A program made the position numbers and the translations under genes. Positions 10,758-21,107 of a stretch of 64,000 nt of DNA are shown piece after piece (the stretch's first letter is position 1; each line of letters starts with the position of its first letter). The notes under the pieces were generated by a model that worked only from the letters and a program-made list of their open reading frames with translations, did not search any database and was not told the DNA's origin. The stretch comes from Ligustrum vulgare (lineage: Eukaryota > Streptophyta > Magnoliopsida > Lamiales > Oleaceae). The stretch is taken from NCBI GenBank assembly GCA_963555705.1, contig OY743170.1, positions 31,137,362 to 31,201,361 on the forward strand, given 5' to 3'.

Positions 10758-13058
10758 ATGGATCGAGATTGGATGTACGGCAGGCGTAATACACATGAAT
10801 ATTTGAAAGGAGTTGAAGAGTTTATGAAATGTGCGGACGAACACATGAGAGAGAAATGTGAAGCAATGATTTTGTGTCCTTGTTGTGATTGTAAGAATCT
10901 GAGAAAGTTTCGTAGTTTTGAGCAAGTGAAGAATCATTTGATTCGTCGTGGGTTTAAAGAAGGTTATAAACGATGGATATGGCATGGTGAGAGTATGCTT
11001 CCTAGGACATGCACTAGTGACGATGAAGGTGGACTGCAGGAGAATAATTTAGGCAATATTGATGAGAATGATGTGGAAAATGACAATAATGATATGATAG
11101 ACGAAATGATGCGTGATATACAAGGGGAATTCATTGAAAAGTCTCATGTGTTCGATAGCTTGTTCAATGATTCTCAGAAGACTTTATTTCCTGGATGTAG
11201 AAAATTCACAAAATTGTCTGCTGTGTTGAAATTGTATAACTTGAAAGCAAATAGTAGGTGGAGTGATAAGAGTTTCACGGCATTACTGGAACTCTTACGA
11301 GAGATGCTTCCGGAGGATAACGAGCTTCTTAGTTCAATTTACGAAGCAAAGAAATTGTTGTGTCCAATGGGAATGGAGATCGAGAGGATACATGCATGTC
11401 CAAATGATTGTATACTATATCGAAATGAGTATAAGGACTTGCATCTGTGTCCAAAGTGTGGGGCATCATGGTATAAGCGAAAGAACATGAATGCTAATTC
11501 TGAGGATAAGAAAAGCCCTCCGGCAAAGGTGTTGTGGTACCTACCCGTAGTACCAAGATTTAAACGTTTGTTTGCTAATGCAAAGGATGCGAAGAACATG
11601 CGGTGGCATGCCGATGGGAGGAAACAAGATGGAAAACTAAGACACGTGGCCGATTCTCCTCAATGGAGGAACATTAATAGGTTGTTTCCTGATTTTTGGG
11701 GTGAAGATAGGAATCTTAGGCTTGGACTATGTACAGATGGAATGAACCCGCACGGTAATATGAGTAGTCGACATAGCACTTGGCCGGTTCTTCTAACGAT
11801 TTACAATCTTCCTCCTTGGTTATGTATGAAGCGCAAGTATATCATATTGTCTTTGTTAATATCAGGGCCTAAACAACCGGGGAATGACATAGATGTTTAT
11901 CTTGCCCCACTAATTGAAGATTTAAGACTGATGTGGGATGAAGGTGTATCGGTGTTTGATGCACATAGCCAGATGAATTTCACCTTACGTGCTATGATAT
12001 TTTGCACCGTAAATGATTTTCCCGCATATGGTAACTTGTCAGGTTATACGAACAAAGGACCTAAAGCATGTCCCGTTTGTGAAGAAGACACGATTGATCT
12101 TTGGTTGAAAAACTGTAAGAAAAATGTCTTTATGAGTCATAGAAGATTTCTCCCCGTTGATCACCCTTATCGAAAGAAGAAGAAGACATTCAATGGAAAA
12201 ATTGAGGATCGCGCAGCTCGCTTGCCGTTAACAGGAGGTGAGGTATATGAACGAGTTAAAAATATTGATGTTTTGTTTGGAAAACCTTTTAAGCCTCCTC
12301 AAAAGAGTCTTTGGAAGAAGAGGTCCATATTCTGGGATCTACCTTATTGGAAACATTTATCGGTAAGGCATTGTCTTGATGTAATGCACGTGGAGAAAAA
12401 TGTTTGTGATAGCATCATTGGGACATTGCTGAACGTTCAAGGGAAGACGAAAGATGGTATCAAAGTCAGGAAGGACATGGTAGAAATGGGGATACGGGAT
12501 CAATTAGCACCGCAAGAGTCCGAAAAACGTACTTATTTACCTCCAGCTTGCTATACTTTGTCCAGAAAAGAGAAAACATGTTTTTGTGAGTGCCTTCATG
12601 GTATTAAGGTTCCATCTGGATACTCATCAAACATCAAAAGTCTTGTGTCGATGAAGGACTTGAAATTGGTTGGTATGAAGTCTCATGATTGTCATGTGTT
12701 AATGCAGCACTTGTTACCAGTTGCAATTCGAGGCATACTTCCAAAACATGTCAGACAGGTCATAATAAAACTTTGTTTTTTCTTCAATGCAATTTGCAGT
12801 AAAGTTGTTGACCCAGAGGCGTTGGATGATTTGCAGGCCGATATTGTTATCACTCTATGTCAATTTGAAATGTATTTCCCGCCATCATTTTTTGACGTTA
12901 TGGTGCACTTACTTGTTCACTTGGTAAGAGAAATTAAGATATGTGGTCCGGTGTTCTTGCGGTATATGTATCCATTTGAGAGATACATGGGTATTTTGAA
13001 AGGATATGTCAGAAATCGATTTCGACCCGAAGGCAGTATCATTGTATACGTATCTTAA
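10758..13058 (+). CDS. CACTA TNPD-type transposase, C-terminally truncated
   Basis: 766 codons. Residues about 3-80 form the transposase-associated domain (CPCCDCKN motif). Residues about 200-450 match the tnp2/Transposase_21 core: CPNDCILYRNEY, CPKCGASWY, RWHADGR, LCTDGMNPHGNMSS (acidic residue of the DDE-type site), YNLPPWLCMK, SGPKQPGNDIDVYLAPL and FPAYGNLSGY. YWKHLSVRHCLDVMHVEKNV (about 535-555) continues the family pattern. From about 630 DUF4218 begins and runs to MYPFERYMGILKGYVRNR, then the frame ends a few residues later at VYVS. Full TNPD proteins continue well past this point, so the tail is lost. The start ATG fits the family N-terminus (MDRDWMYG). The enzyme would act in the nucleus, cutting at the CACTA ends; whether this truncated form is active is doubtful. 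Confidence 0.88.
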   Translation: MDRDWMYGRRNTHEYLKGVEEFMKCADEHMREKCEAMILCPCCDCKNLRKFRSFEQVKNHLIRRGFKEGYKRWIWHGESMLPRTCTSDDEGGLQENNLGNIDENDVENDNNDMIDEMMRDIQGEFIEKSHVFDSLFNDSQKTLFPGCRKFTKLSAVLKLYNLKANSRWSDKSFTALLELLREMLPEDNELLSSIYEAKKLLCPMGMEIERIHACPNDCILYRNEYKDLHLCPKCGASWYKRKNMNANSEDKKSPPAKVLWYLPVVPRFKRLFANAKDAKNMRWHADGRKQDGKLRHVADSPQWRNINRLFPDFWGEDRNLRLGLCTDGMNPHGNMSSRHSTWPVLLTIYNLPPWLCMKRKYIILSLLISGPKQPGNDIDVYLAPLIEDLRLMWDEGVSVFDAHSQMNFTLRAMIFCTVNDFPAYGNLSGYTNKGPKACPVCEEDTIDLWLKNCKKNVFMSHRRFLPVDHPYRKKKKTFNGKIEDRAARLPLTGGEVYERVKNIDVLFGKPFKPPQKSLWKKRSIFWDLPYWKHLSVRHCLDVMHVEKNVCDSIIGTLLNVQGKTKDGIKVRKDMVEMGIRDQLAPQESEKRTYLPPACYTLSRKEKTCFCECLHGIKVPSGYSSNIKSLVSMKDLKLVGMKSHDCHVLMQHLLPVAIRGILPKHVRQVIIKLCFFFNAICSKVVDPEALDDLQADIVITLCQFEMYFPPSFFDVMVHLLVHLVREIKICGPVFLRYMYPFERYMGILKGYVRNRFRPEGSIIVYVS

Positions 13059-13397
13059 CAAATTATCAGGATTATCATTGTATACATAGCTTATTGGATT
13101 CAGCTAGTGCATTTAAGCGTGACTTAGATATCAAGCCGCTATTGAATACGTAAGTTATGATAATTTTCATGAAATAATTGTGGAGTTGTGGTGAAATTGA
13201 TTGTGGAGTTGTGGTTTCACTTTGATGAATATATGTTGTGATTGTTGAGAAGTTGTGATAGATTCTATAGCAACGCGTCTATTTACAGGTTGGATAAGTT
13301 CAATTTATAGGGGAGACTCTACCAAAATTTTATAGAAATCTTAGTTTTTGTATTTATTTATTTTGTAACTGGTTCGAATAATTTAATTCAATTTTAG
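13059..13397 (+). other. Region between TNPD and C48 protease exons
   Basis: Short coding-like remnant of the lost TNPD tail (DSASAFKRDLDIKPLLNT-like, 13097-13150), then AT-rich intron-like sequence. A second copy of the GGGGAGACTCT motif lies at 13282-13337, and a good splice acceptor, TTCAATTTTAG, ends at 13397. Confidence 0.45.
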
Positions 13398-13837
13398 GGC
13401 TTTCAAACTATACTGGACACAAGGAGGCATTAGGACAAGAGCCAATACAACGTGGCTAAAAATAAAGGTATGAAAACACATATTTAAAATATATTACAAA
13501 TCTTTGAATTATTTTCATATTCTATTTAGTGTGATTATTAATGTTAGTTTTCATTGTGAAAATTTCAGTGCCCTCAACAGCCCGGAGGTTCTGAGTGTGG
13601 CTACTACGTCATGAAAAATATGTATGAGATAGTCACTGAACACTTTCAGCGTCCGTCGTTGGAAAAGGTATAAGTTATTGAACATGATAATTTTTAATTA
13701 TTCCTTCATATTTTATTACAAAATAACTAATAATTCATTTTGATTATTTGTAGGCATTTAAAGAGTATTACTCAACGGAAGAAATTGCTGAAATTCAAAA
13801 CTTATGGGCTAAATACTTCGTCGATAGGTGTGTGTAA
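13398..13837 (+). pseudogene. C-terminal exons of a C48 (Ulp1-like) SUMO protease domain
   Basis: Three exons with GT-AG borders fit one reading frame: 13398-13467, 13569-13667 and 13754-13837, the last ending in TAA. The middle exon carries QQPGGSECGYYVMKNM, the Gln and catalytic Cys segment of C48 peptidases; the last encodes STEEIAEIQNLWAKYF. Plant CACTA elements often carry such a Ulp1-type protease domain downstream of the transposase. The catalytic His and Asp part that should lie upstream is missing, replaced by non-coding sequence after the truncated TNPD, so this is a remnant. It may be read as the 3' part of a spliced transposon transcript. Confidence 0.8.
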
Positions 13838-13999
13838 ATCGACGTGTATTCAAACTTCTATTTACTCAATTACATGTGACATTAACAATCTTGTAAATAT
13901 AATTATTTCTCATTTATTTAACATTATTTTAATTATGTCTATTATATACATATTTGATGATGTGCATGTGGAAAATGTTCAGTCCACGTTTAGGTGATT

Positions 14000-14238
14000 G
14001 CAGGTCATGATCGACCTGCAGTGATCTGGATCATTGCAGGTGACGTCCAGGTCATTGCAGGTGACATCTAGGTCATTGCAGGCCATGACCTGCAGTGGCC
14101 TGGGTCATTGCAGGTCATGACCTGCAGTGGCCTGGGTCATTGCAGGTGACGTTCAGGCCAATGCAGGCCATGGCCTGCAGTGGCCTGGGTCATTGCAGGC
14201 GACGTCCAGGTCATTGCATGTCATGTCTAGGTCATTGT
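14000..14238. repeat. Minisatellite near the CACTA right end
   Basis: About ten imperfect copies of a roughly 20-bp unit, GGTCATTGCAGGTGACGTCC, with variants CATGACCTGCAGTGGCCTG. Part of the unit is palindromic (GGTCATGACC, CCTGCAGG). It is followed by a poly-A tract at 14258-14279. Much more GC-rich than its surroundings. Confidence 0.9.
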
Positions 14239-14284
14239 ATTTTACTCTATAGAAGAAAAGAAAAAAAAAAAAAAAAAAATTGAA

Positions 14285-14560
14285 AACGCGTCGATTTTTA
14301 GAAAACCGACACTTTACTTTAGGCGTCGGTTGTATTCCAAAACCGACGCCTAAAGTACACTTTAGGCGTCGGTTTTGGAATACAACCGACGCCTTTTTTT
14401 TTTCAACTTTACGCGTCGGTTTCTTAACAACCGACGCGTAAAGATATCATTTTACGCGTCGTTTTACAACCGACGCGTAAAGTCTTTACTTTACGCGTCT
14501 ACTTCATACACGTCGCCACAAAAATCGACGCCAAATCTCTTAAATAACCGACGCGAAAGA
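14285..14560. repeat. CACTA right subterminal palindromic repeats
   Basis: GCGTCGGTT/AACCGACGC repeats as at the left end. The stretch 14321-14394 is a perfect palindrome with two 36-bp arms around AC, and each arm again contains an inverted pair (AGGCGTCGGTT ... AACCGACGCCT). More GCGTCG units continue to within about 20 bp of the terminal CACTA. Confidence 0.9.
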
Positions 14561-14577
14561 CTGTTTCTGTACTAGTG

Positions 14578-14890
14578 TTATAGAAAATAAGAAATAATTG
14601 CTATCTTTCACATTCTTTTCTTTAGCCATCAACCTATTTCCTTTCTATTTATTATCCTTACTTTTCTGCAGTAATCAGGGATTTATAAAGTAAAGGCCAA
14701 TCACGGGCACGATAAGATAAATGCTTCAAGTATTGATCATGTCTCCAAATATATCTTATGCTCTCTAACATCTACATGGTAACAAGAATCTTCAGAAATT
14801 CTTATAGTACAACAACATTTAATTCATATTGGAATAATAAAGATTTATTACATAATTACCTCCAAGTATACATGTATCACAACATTGATT
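14578..14890. other. Short spacer between CACTA and copia elements
   Basis: Starts with the TTA target duplication of the CACTA element. AT-rich; no gene or repeat recognised. Confidence 0.5.
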
Positions 14891-15347
14891 TGTTAGAAAA
14901 TTTATCACAGATAATTATTTATCTATGATCCAAAACAAATCATCATGCTGAATTATCAAGAATTAAATAACTGAAGCGGAAGCGTACCTTAATCAAACGT
15001 GATTCACGATAAACGATTCGGCGGTCGGATCTTCTAAACCAATACGTAGTCCTTATTTTCTCTCTGATGATGGGATGTCAGACAAGATGAACAATACGTA
15101 TGATTCAGGGACCATAACCGGCTTTATATACTGAATTGCCAGTTAACCTAATCCGGCCCATCATGAATTAGGTAATGGCCTGGTATCTACACATAAAAGC
15201 CCATACATTATTTTAGATGCATTAAAGCCCGATATATATAAAATCCTTATTAGATCACTTTAAATGGGCTTAACCAAATTTGATAGCCTTTAATTCAATA
15301 CACAATAATTCACATATAAGCCCACACGATTGATTAAAATCCTTACA
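14891..15347 (-). repeat. 3' LTR of the copia element
   Basis: 457 bp, TGTTAG...CCTTACA in plus orientation. It matches 20651-21107 almost throughout, apart from scattered substitutions, clustered around 15136-15150 (TCCGGCCCATC versus TACAACACATC). Confidence 0.92.
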
Positions 15348-15360
15348 ATCTCCCACTTGG
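15348..15360 (-). other. Polypurine tract of the copia element
   Basis: On the minus strand CCAAGTGGGAGAT abuts the LTR start TGTAAGG, the classic plant copia plus-strand primer arrangement. Confidence 0.85.
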
Positions 15361-16215
15361 GCTATATGTGTAACCTTACAATTGTGTATCAATCATAACC
15401 TTATGAGTAATCAGAATTTTGCTATCTTTACTGAATGCATCCCCAAACAATCCGGTCCATCAATTATATCAACATAGGATCAAAGCGGCTTTCGCTACAT
15501 TAATCGTAACTAAACCTATCAATGGTCACGTATATCGACATAACTGAATGACATGGATCAAGTATGGATGTGTAGCATGAAAATTACATGTAATGTGATC
15601 TTCAACATGCCTATTTTCAACTGGTCCAACTTTAGTGAGATCATCCTCAAACTAGTTCAGAAATAATAAACCTGAAACCTTACAGCTGTAAATAACTTTA
15701 ACTTTAAACTGTATCCAAAAGGACAATAAATGTGTCTAATGCACCCAAAATACAAACTCCCACTGAAATCGAATATCCTTAAGAAATACAACACCCATAT
15801 GAGTATTGTGCTCATGAAAGACCTTGGGTTGTAATACTTTAGTAAGCGGATCCGCAATTATGGAGTTTGTCCCAATGTGCTCTTATTGACACATGTCCAC
15901 TCTGAACTGTATCCTTCACAATCAGGAACTTATGTCAATGTATTTTGACTTAGTTGAGCTCCTGTTGTTACTAGAATATAAATCTGGTGAGTTATTGTCA
16001 CAATATAACTTTAGTGGTCTTTCTTTACCGTACAGAATACGCAGCCCAGTGACAAAATTTCGCAGCTATATTCCATAATTAGATGCCCCCAAATTGCTAC
16101 AACTGTGCTGCCAAGTGAAAGAAGCTAAAGTGTTTGTTAAGCACTCCATCCGGAAATAGCTCCTCCAACTAGCAGATAGATGTAGCCTGATGTGGATCTT
16201 CTACTGTTTTGGCAT
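15361..16215 (-). pseudogene. Copia RNase H end and 3' untranslated remnant
   Basis: Minus-strand sequence from about 16200 to 15860 corresponds by position and scattered matches to the copia RNase H C-terminus, broken by stops. From 15860 to the polypurine tract it is untranslated. No intact frame. Confidence 0.4.
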
Positions 16216-17210
16216 CTAGTAAAAATCGGAATCATAATACCATATGATCTCCAACTGATCCGATTTTCTGTATGTGAGCATGTAATCTTTTGTTCTCTTT
16301 AAATACCTTATAACCCATGTTTGGCTGCTTTCCAAATGATCCATCCCAGGGTTAGTTAAATATCTCCTTAGTATCCCAATAATGTATGAAATATCCGAAC
16401 GCATACAAATTCGAGCATACATCAGACTTTCTATAGCTTAACTATATGGGATCCTCTGCATTTCTTTAACTTCAAGATAACTTTTCGGGCATTAGTCGAG
16501 ACTAAATTTGTCTCCCTTAGCGATAGGGCTGTCCCTTGATTTACTGTCTTGCATGCCAAACCTCTTAAGTACTTTATCGATATAGCCCTTTTGTGACAAT
16601 TCAAGAATACCCCGAGAACAATCCCGGTGTATCTGAATTCCTAATACAAAAGAGACATCACCAAGATTTTTAATCTCAAAAATTCTTTGACAAAAAAATC
16701 TCATAATTTTATGTGACATATCTATATCATTAGTGGCAAGCAATAATCAACATATAAAACCAAGACAATATACTTACTCCCACTGAACTTGTAATACAAA
16801 CAACCATCAACAACATCAATCTCAAGACCAAATGAGATAATTACTTGATGAAATTTGTATTACCCTTAACGAGAAGCTGGCTTGAGCACATAAATGGATT
16901 TCTTTAATTTGCAAAACGTCTCATCAATGTCTCCATTGAGAAACGTCGTCTTAACTTCCATTTGATGTAACTCGAGGTCAAAATGTGCAACAACCTAACT
17001 TTCCTGAAAGAGTCTTTCATTGAAACTGAAGAGAAAGTCTCTCTATAATCAATGCCATCATTCTGTGTAAAGCCCTTAGATACAAGACAAACCTTATATC
17101 TTTCCACATTACCTTTCGAATCCTTCTTGGTTTAAAAATCCATTTAAGACCAATGGGCTTCGTACCTTCTGGTAATGGGACAAGATCCCAAATTTTATTG
17201 TCTTGCATAT
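16216..17210 (-). pseudogene. Copia reverse transcriptase (RVT_2) remnant
   Basis: Pieces in order on the minus strand: NKIWDLVPLPEGTKPIGLKW (17208 down), YKVCLVSKGFTQNDGIDYRE and TFSSVSMKDSFR (17107-16904), IFEIKNLGDVSFVLGIQIHR and KGYIDKVLKRFGM (16743-16492), then YARICMRSDISYIIGILRRY (16422-16216). These are standard landmarks of the copia RT-RNase H region. The YVDD segment falls in a broken part near 16,760 and only VLVLYVDY-like traces remain. Several frame changes and stops; not functional. Confidence 0.85.
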
Positions 17211-17700
17211 GCTTATACTCCTTATTTATGACATCAATCCACTTATGAGAGTTAGAACCCTGAATGGCCTGATGGAATTGATTAGACCATCTTCCACCAT
17301 TCCATTATTTTCCTTATGTTCTTGGAGAAATACTATTTAAATTATTCTGAATAGCATTTTTTCCTTTTCTCTCGTGGATCTCCTTAATGGTTTTAGTTAT
17401 TGAGATTGTTGAGTTTGCACTTCTGAAATTTACTTTATTTTGGATGGGAGGTTCTTCAATATTGTCTAATTGAGGTTCCGAATATGCTTCTTGATCAATG
17501 ACATGCATAAAAACTTGCACACTGTCAAAGCAAAAATAGGAATCGAAACCGATCCTTCCTCAACTTATTCCTTAAAGACAATATCTTTAACATTATTTCT
17601 CCCCCCAAACTCAACATCCTCAAAAAATGTTGCAGTTCCCATTTCAAAATTGACTTAAGTGTGGGATCATAAAATTTATAGCCCCTTAAACGCTTTATTT
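17211..17700 (-). pseudogene. Copia integrase-RT linker, truncated
   Basis: 17520-17314 and 17700-17590 encode the variable linker that normally follows integrase in copia polyproteins; FKGYKFYDPTLKSI at about 17690-17650 is the usual sequence just after the integrase C-terminus. Here it is preceded directly by the end of gag, so the whole protease-integrase interval has been removed. Confidence 0.65.
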
Positions 17701-18354
17701 TCTTTATTTGTTTTTTTGCCCTTATCTTTAGAGATGTTTGTCAAGTGAACACTTTCAGTTCTGTCCTGCTTCAACTTTTCTTCCTCTTGCACACAAAATA
17801 GAATGAGCTCATTTAGAGTTCATTTCTCCCTTTAACAGTTATAACTGACCTTAAATTGACTGAATTGTGCAAGAAGCTTGCACACTATGAAATGGGCTCA
17901 TTGAGAGTCCATTTCTATTTTGACAGTTATAACTAACCTTAAATTAACTATATTGTGCAGGAAGCGATATCAATACCAAATGTACGAGCAAGTCATTAGA
18001 CAAGTCGAGTTTTAGTTCCTTAAGTTTTGAAGCAGTGTGAGACATCTACATGATGTACTCCCTCATTTTCCCATTGCCTTTATACTTTATTGAAATCAAG
18101 CTTTACATAAGCGTGCTTGTTTCAGCCTTATCGTTTTTCGCAAAACGTTTCTTAATTTTGGCAAGGAATTCATTGGCATCATTTACCTCCTCAGATACTA
18201 TACCACTAAAGGCTTCCGGAATGCCGCACTTAATGATCATGAGACTCACGTAATTTAAGCAATCCCACTTCTCAAAGTTCCTCATTTGATTAGATGAACT
18301 TTCATCTGTAAGAGGAGTAGGTTGCTCAATCCTTAGTACACGGTCTAGATCCAT
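17701..18354 (-). pseudogene. Copia gag (Retrotran_gag_2/UBN2) remnant
   Basis: The open piece 18354-18103 encodes MDLDRVLRI...NFEKWDCLNYVSLMIIKCGIPEA...DANEFLAKIKKRFAKNDKAE, a typical copia gag N-terminal half. After a shift, 17800-17710 encodes CVQEEEKLKQDRTESVHLTN and a Lys-rich KDKGKKTNKENK. Gag would coat element RNA in cytoplasmic particles. The CCHC knuckle expected next is absent because of the deletion. An 88-bp tandem duplication breaks the middle. Confidence 0.75.
17797..17968. repeat. 88-bp tandem duplication in copia gag
   Basis: ACAGTTATAACT recurs at offset 88 (17835 and 17923), with matching flanks GAGCTCATT..AGAGT and TTGTGCA(A/G)GAAGC. Two diverged copies. Confidence 0.8.
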
Positions 18355-18619
18355 GCAGCCAACGAAAAGTTAATGTTTTTTTTTTTTTGGATCCTTGAAG
18401 TTTGTTCCATAAACACAGGGATTGAATTTGAGCTTGTAGATATACTACTAGCAGAATTTGAAACCGAATAGAGAACACTTAAACAGAATAGCTCACATAA
18501 ATACCTTATTATGCAAATCATATTTTCAAATAATGGTAGGGCCCATCACAAGATACCTAGCACAACATCAATATTTAGTCTTTGGACAGAAATATTAACT
18601 TGTAAGTGGTACTCTTGGT

Positions 18620-18982
18620 ATAGTAATCAAACACTGACAGTAAGACATGTCAACCAACAAACCTTTCTTTGGACCGATTTATTGATCACACGTAAAACTA
18701 AATAACCGTCACGTATTTATCACCACAAGTTCATATGAAATTCGGGCCAAATATTGACCTTCCTTTGGGCCGATCAATATCCGCATGAGATAACACCTAA
18801 TTTTCCCTTAGTGTAGTGATCAAACACTGGCAATAAGACATGTTAACCAATAAACCTTTCTTTGGACCGATTTATTGGTCACACGTTAAACCAAATAATT
18901 GCCACGTGTTTATCACAACAGGTGGATGTGAAATTCGAGCCAAATATTGACCTTCCTTTGGGCCGATCAATATCCGCAATGA
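18620..18982. repeat. Tandem duplication, 193-bp offset, in copia leader
   Basis: ATCAAACACTG at 18626 and 18819; CGATCAATATCCGCA at 18771 and 18964. Between them TTTCTTTGGACCGATTTATT and GACCTTCCTTTGGGCCGATC also repeat. Diverged by scattered substitutions. Confidence 0.9.
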
Positions 18983-19189
18983 ATAAAACACACAAATACC
19001 TTCTAATATTCAAAGTTAATTAATATCCACAAGAGAGGTTGTTTTGGCAACATGTTGCTTCAACTAACTTACTTTCGAATATTATATCTCTCAAAAGATT
19101 CCGATGTACCAAGATTTGAAACTGAAATCACTGATTTGCATATATTTCGACTTTAGGATTTGAATTATAGAATTCAAAACTTTAGAATA

Positions 19190-19700
19190 AAGCAATCTTT
19201 AAGTTGAGAGAGTCAATTGCAATATTCTTAAACCTTAGGTGGCCAATTATGTGAAATTTTAAGCTTGAAGGGCTTAAATTACAATTTTTTCCAAAACTTT
19301 ATTGGCCAATTTAGAGAAATTCCAAACTTTACGTCCCGATTTGAAAGAAAATCAAACTTTAGAGGTCCAAAATAGGAAATTTTCAATCTTTAAAGGTTGA
19401 TTTTGAAAATTTTCAAACTTTAGGAGCCAATTTAGAAAATTCCCAGACTTTAGGGACTTAATTTAAAAAAAAGTTCAAACTTTAAGGACCAGTTTTGAAA
19501 ATTTCCAAACTTTAGTGACTGAATTAGAAAATTTTCAAACTTTAGGGACCAAATTAAAGAATTTTAGAACTTTAGGTGCTGTATTAGAAAATTTTCAAAC
19601 TTTAGGGGACTGAAAATGAAAATTTTCAAACTTCAGGGGCTGAAACACAAAGCCCTTAACCTTAAAAGGCCCAACTTAAATAATTTCATAACTTTAGGGG
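19190..19700. repeat. Degenerate short tandem repeats (AAACTTTAGGGACC type)
   Basis: About twelve units of roughly 30-40 bp with the core TTTTCAAACTTTAGGGACC and an AATTTAGAAAA spacer, at irregular spacing. Similar phrases are common in non-coding parts of plant retrotransposons. Confidence 0.85.
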
Positions 19701-20635
19701 CTGAAGTTTATAAAATCCAAAATTCGAGGATTTAAACTTTAATTCAAAACAAACAGGGAGGACTTGAGGTGCAATTAGATGAAAAGTCCAAAATTGCACA
19801 AACCTCCCTGAAGACTTCAAATTTCCGACACAAGTCCCTTCCATAAAACTGATTTCGCAGGGTTAGGGCTTCCGTTAACCTTAACCGCCGCCACCTAAAT
19901 TCGGAGAACGCGGCGAAGCCCACCCAGCCACTCCCATTGCGATGCAGCGCTTTCTCCGGCATTGCACTGCTGCACCGTCGCGCGCAGTGCTGGATGCAGC
20001 ACCCATCCGGCGCAACGCCGCGCGCAGCCAAGTGCACCGGTCAACTCTGCCTTCAGCGACCGCGGTTTACCATCTACCGCAAGAGGCTGCGTTTGCAGCG
20101 AAGCGAAACAGCAACTCGCCCAACCCAATCGATTTGAAAACCGTTCAAAATCCAACTCCAAAACCAAATTCAAAACCCAATTTAGCCATATACAAATCCC
20201 CAAATTAGATCCATACACAATATGTATCCATATCTTCAATTTCGAAATTCTGACTTTGCATATACCTACACGCTGAAGAGTTCGGTTTGGTTGAAACTCA
20301 AACGCAATTTCTTCTGGTTTCTAATAATATTCTTTCCTGCAATACAAAAGTAAATAGAAAACAGGCCCCTAGAATATCAAGTCATATGAACCCTTCAGAA
20401 TTACTTAATTATTCCAAGTGGCCTCATCCGAATGCACACCACCACTTTCATCTTACACACACGGTAGCAATGAAAGGAATTGCTCACAATTGAATGTCTA
20501 TATAACCATAATCAGAATTAATTTTCGAAATCAGAAAACCAGATTTTATACATTCAAAATCAAGGCAGCAAACTGAATCTATATAAAATCCGGTAGAAAA
20601 TATATTAGCACGATCTTATAATTCAACACGATGTT

Positions 20636-20648
20636 GGCTCTGATACCA
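20636..20648 (-). other. Primer binding site, initiator-Met tRNA (copia)
   Basis: GGCTCTGATACCA on plus, i.e. TGGTATCAGAGCC on the element strand, two bases from the 5' LTR. Complementary to the 3' end of plant initiator-Met tRNA. Confidence 0.9.
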
Positions 20649-20650
20649 CT

Positions 20651-21107
20651 TGTTAGAAAATTTATCACAGATAATTATTTATCTATGATCCAAAACAAAT
20701 CAACATACTGAATTATCAAGAATTAAATAACTGAAGCGGAAGCGTACCTTAATCAAACGTGATTCACGATAAACGATTCGGCGGTCGGATCTTCTAAACT
20801 AATACGTAGTCCTTATTTTCTCTCTGATGATGGGATGTCAGACAAGATGAACAATACATATGATTCAGTGACCATAACCGACTTTATATAATGAATTGCC
20901 AGTTAATCTAATACAACACATCATGAATTAGGTAATGGCCTGGTATCTACACATAAAAGCCCATACATTATTTTAGATGCATTAAAGCCCGATATATATA
21001 AAATTCTTATTAGATCACTTTAAATGGGCTTAACCAAATTTGATAGCCTTTAATTCAATACATAATAATTCACATATAAGTTCACACGATTAATTAAAAT
21101 CCTTATG
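20651..21107 (-). repeat. 5' LTR of the copia element
   Basis: Matches 14891-15347 along its length. The outer end reads CCTTATG where the partner has CCTTACA, so the terminal CA is eroded. Confidence 0.9.

Larger units (their letters stand above)
9312..14577 (+). mobile_element. CACTA (En/Spm) transposon
   Basis: The element starts CACTAGTACAAAAACG at 9312 and ends with the inverse TGTTTCTGTACTAGTG at 14577. It is flanked by the 3-bp direct repeat TTA (9309-9311 and 14578-14580), the target duplication size typical of CACTA elements. Both ends carry subterminal GCGTCGGTT repeats in both orientations, the expected transposase-binding architecture. Inside lie a TNPD-type transposase and the last exons of a C48 protease, both plus strand. 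The transposase is truncated and no second transposase (TNPA) is recognised, so the copy is probably non-autonomous, though its ends look usable by a related transposase. Confidence 0.93.
18355..20635 (-). other. Long untranslated leader of the copia element, repeat-rich
   Basis: About 2.3 kb lie between the primer site and gag, long for a copia element. Three distinct blocks are visible: a duplicated segment of about 165 bp with 193-bp offset (18626-18980); a run of degenerate units containing CAAACTTTAGGGACC (about 19190-19700); and a GC-rich block (19860-20110). Frames in the GC-rich block on both strands have no recognisable domain. Confidence 0.7.
14891..21107 (-). mobile_element. Ty1/copia LTR retrotransposon, internally deleted
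   Basis: A minus-strand element with two similar terminal repeats, 14891-15347 (3' LTR) and 20651-21107 (5' LTR). Both read TGTTAGAAAATTT on the left; the left copy ends CCTTACA and the right copy is eroded there. The initiator-Met tRNA primer site lies at 20636-20648 and a polypurine tract at 15348-15360, each next to its LTR. Gag and RT remnants lie between, but protease, zinc knuckle and integrase are missing. The flanks read TGATT on the left and TGATC on the right, a possible eroded 5-bp target duplication. By eye the LTRs differ at about 18 of 457 positions. Confidence 0.9.

Noticed and set aside
19744..20276. Overlapping frames on both strands in the GC-rich copia leader
   Set aside because: Open on both strands from base composition; no family match. 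Kept only as a sequence anomaly.
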